NCBI RefSeq assembly: GCF_037325665.1
Contig: NC_090247.1
Coordinates: 23,557,680-23,621,679, forward strand
Source: Littorina saxatilis
Taxonomy: Eukaryota; Mollusca; Gastropoda; Littorinimorpha; Littorinidae
Length of the DNA stretch: 64,000 nt
Direction: 5' to 3'
Shown: one piece after another, positions 62,376-64,000 of the stretch
Layout of the letters: every line of letters begins with the position of its first letter
Position numbering within the stretch: position 1 is the stretch's first letter
Translations under genes and position numbers: made by a program
Notes under the pieces: model-generated
Seen by the model: only the letters and a program-made list of their open reading frames with translations
The model's database searches: none
What the model was told of the DNA's origin: nothing

Positions 62376-62434
62376 TTGTTTTTTCACTATACGTTCTTAT
62401 TTCCGTATCCACACATTGCGTTTGATGTGAGATA

Positions 62435-64000
62435 TACTAGCGGAAAAAAGTTAAGGACGGTTCACACACGCAATCACAGCAAAAGAACGAATGAACATAT
62501 CGTACGGAAATTTGGAACACGTTTACTTCAGTCAATGTGCAACGCAACTGCAAAATTTGGGTTTATTTCATCGAGCCGATTCGGTTATTCATGTCCACAA
62601 ACAGCAGAGGGGTCACAAATAAACAAAACAAGTCTTTCATGAGGTCAATAATGGGTGTGTCCGCCACGTTTGCGCTCAAGTTCACCACACCTTGACCGCA
62701 TAGAGTTCATAAGCTTCGTGAAAAAGGCCTGTGGAATGGCCTGCCACTCCTGTTGGAGCATCTGCAGCAGGTTTCTGGGAGGCTGGTGGTTGGCCCTCAC
62801 CTGCCTGTCCAGTTCGTCCCATACATGCTCTATGGGGTTCATGTCACATCGAAGGCAGGGAAATCCATCCTGACGACCCCGGTTTGCTGGATGTAGTCGT
62901 TGACAAGCCTGGCCCTATGAGGAGTAGCATTGTCATCCTGAAACACAGCGTTTGGGCCAATCTGCTGCAGGGTCGGCAAGACAATAGGGGCGAGAATTTT
63001 GTCCCTGTAGCGTTGACCAGTGAGATTCCCAACCACATGGTACAGGGGGTTGCGTTGATGAAGGCTGAAGCCCCCCCAAACCATGACAGCCCCCGCCGAA
63101 GGCCACCCTCTCATGCACTGTGTCGTCTTCATAACGCTCGCCCTCACGCCTCCAGACCTTGCGCCGGCCGTCAGAATGGTACAGGTTGAACCTGGACTCG
63201 TCACTGAATAGGACCTGAGCCCAGTCCCGGCGCGTCCATCTCAAGTGGCGGCGACTCCAGGCCAGAGGAGCCCGGTGATGAGCCTGTGTCAGCAGGGGAC
63301 GCACAGCAGGACGACGACTCCGCAGCCGGGCGTCATGCAGGCGGTTGCCGATGGTCCTCTCACAAACGTTGATGTTAGTGGCCTCCCGTAACTGCCCTCT
63401 GATGACCTTGCAGGTGGTGGCCCGGTGCTGCAGCGCCTGCCGTTGGATGAAACGATCTTCCCTATGAGTGGTCTTTTTGGGGCGACCCAACCTGGGCCTC
63501 TCCTCGACATTGTTTGTCGTCTGGAACCGTTGATTCAGCCTTACAATGACTGAATGCGATACCCCAAGTTGCCTGGCCACTTCGCACTTGGATACGCCGT
63601 CGTGGAGCCAGGCAATTGCTCTTCCTCGGTTGAATGTTGTCAGCTTCCGTCTGGCAGGCATGGTGAGGAGATGGCAGCTCGCAGAAAATCGGCGGCTCAT
63701 AAAGCCGAGTTCGTGATCACAATTCACACTCGAAGGATTGTCCTTGCATGTGCACAACAATTTTGCCATGTTACCTGCCTTATTCTACCCGTGCGCACGC
63801 CAAACAACAGCCTACTTTTTGGCGATTTTGCTATTTTAGTCACGTGCTGCAGCTCTGCGCCCGGGAGTCCCGTGCAGTTTTCCTGCTAACACAGCATAAC
63901 CTACCCATTGGTGTGTAGCATGCGACAGCCATTTGATTTTGCTGACGAAAGAACAGGGTGTTTTAAACAAATGAAAGTCAGCGGGGAAATCAGTGGCCCG
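62435..64000 (-). mobile_element. Second Tc1-like transposon, running off the window
   Basis: The left end TACTAGCGGAAAAAAGTTAA next to a TA dinucleotide (62433-62434) looks like a Tc1-family terminal repeat. The matching inverted right end is not found before base 64000, so it lies outside or is lost. It carries a transposase pseudogene. Confidence 0.75.
62645..63661 (-). pseudogene. Tc1-like transposase with two frameshifts
   Basis: Starts MPARRKLTTFNRGRAIAWL at 63661. Helix-turn-helix KCEVARQLGVSHSVIVRLNQ, GRPKK hook, first catalytic Asp in LFSDESRFNL, second Asp in VFQDDNATPHRARL, Glu in MNPIEHVWDEL. These blocks lie in three successive reading frames: one shift falls in the glycine-rich GGG-VMVWGG box (about 63080-63100), the other just before MNPIEHVW (about 62840-62850). 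It is from a different lineage than the intact transposase at 5611-6621; only the shared motifs match. Confidence 0.9.

Overview
This is nuclear DNA from an animal, most likely a marine gastropod mollusc. The three host genes have many short exons with GT-AG introns and encode proteins of metazoan type. More than half of the rest is repeats: several tRNA-derived SINE families, Tc1/mariner transposons, many short elements with terminal inverted repeats, and very long CA/GA microsatellites. The SINE and inverted-repeat families resemble ones I associate with caenogastropods such as periwinkles; that is from memory, not from a search.

Layout. 1-5136: intergenic, with a 5'-truncated LINE and two copies of an inverted-repeat element. 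5137-13875, minus strand: complete thymidine phosphorylase gene (8 exons, 458 aa predicted), with a whole Tc1-like transposon in its last intron and a decayed mariner in the intron before it. 13876-33693: intergenic, dominated by a three-level nest of transposable elements at about 15.2-26.0 kb. The nest includes a 5.3 kb element whose plus strand has almost no T. Several palindromic or fold-back elements follow at 27.6-32.1 kb. 33694-55980, minus strand: complete TRAPPC10 gene (23 exons, 1177 aa predicted). 56657-60888, plus strand: complete CRYL1 gene (6 exons, 317 aa predicted), divergent from TRAPPC10 across a 676-base shared promoter interval. 61-64 kb: hairpin-bearing repeats and a second, frameshifted Tc1-like transposon running off the window edge.

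The three genes share no pathway: nucleoside phosphorolysis, Golgi/endosome vesicle tethering and L-gulonate oxidation. The only functional link visible is the TRAPPC10/CRYL1 divergent promoter.

The most unusual pattern is that tandem repeats in the introns of these genes often start at, or contain copies of, genuine splice junctions and exon ends. Cases are TRAPPC10 exons 4, 9, 10, 13 and 21 and its stop codon, TYMP exons 2 and 7, and possibly CRYL1 exon 3. This makes rows of decoy splice sites next to real ones. All exon boundaries were worked out by hand from conserved protein sequence, splice consensus and reading phase; no transcript evidence was available.
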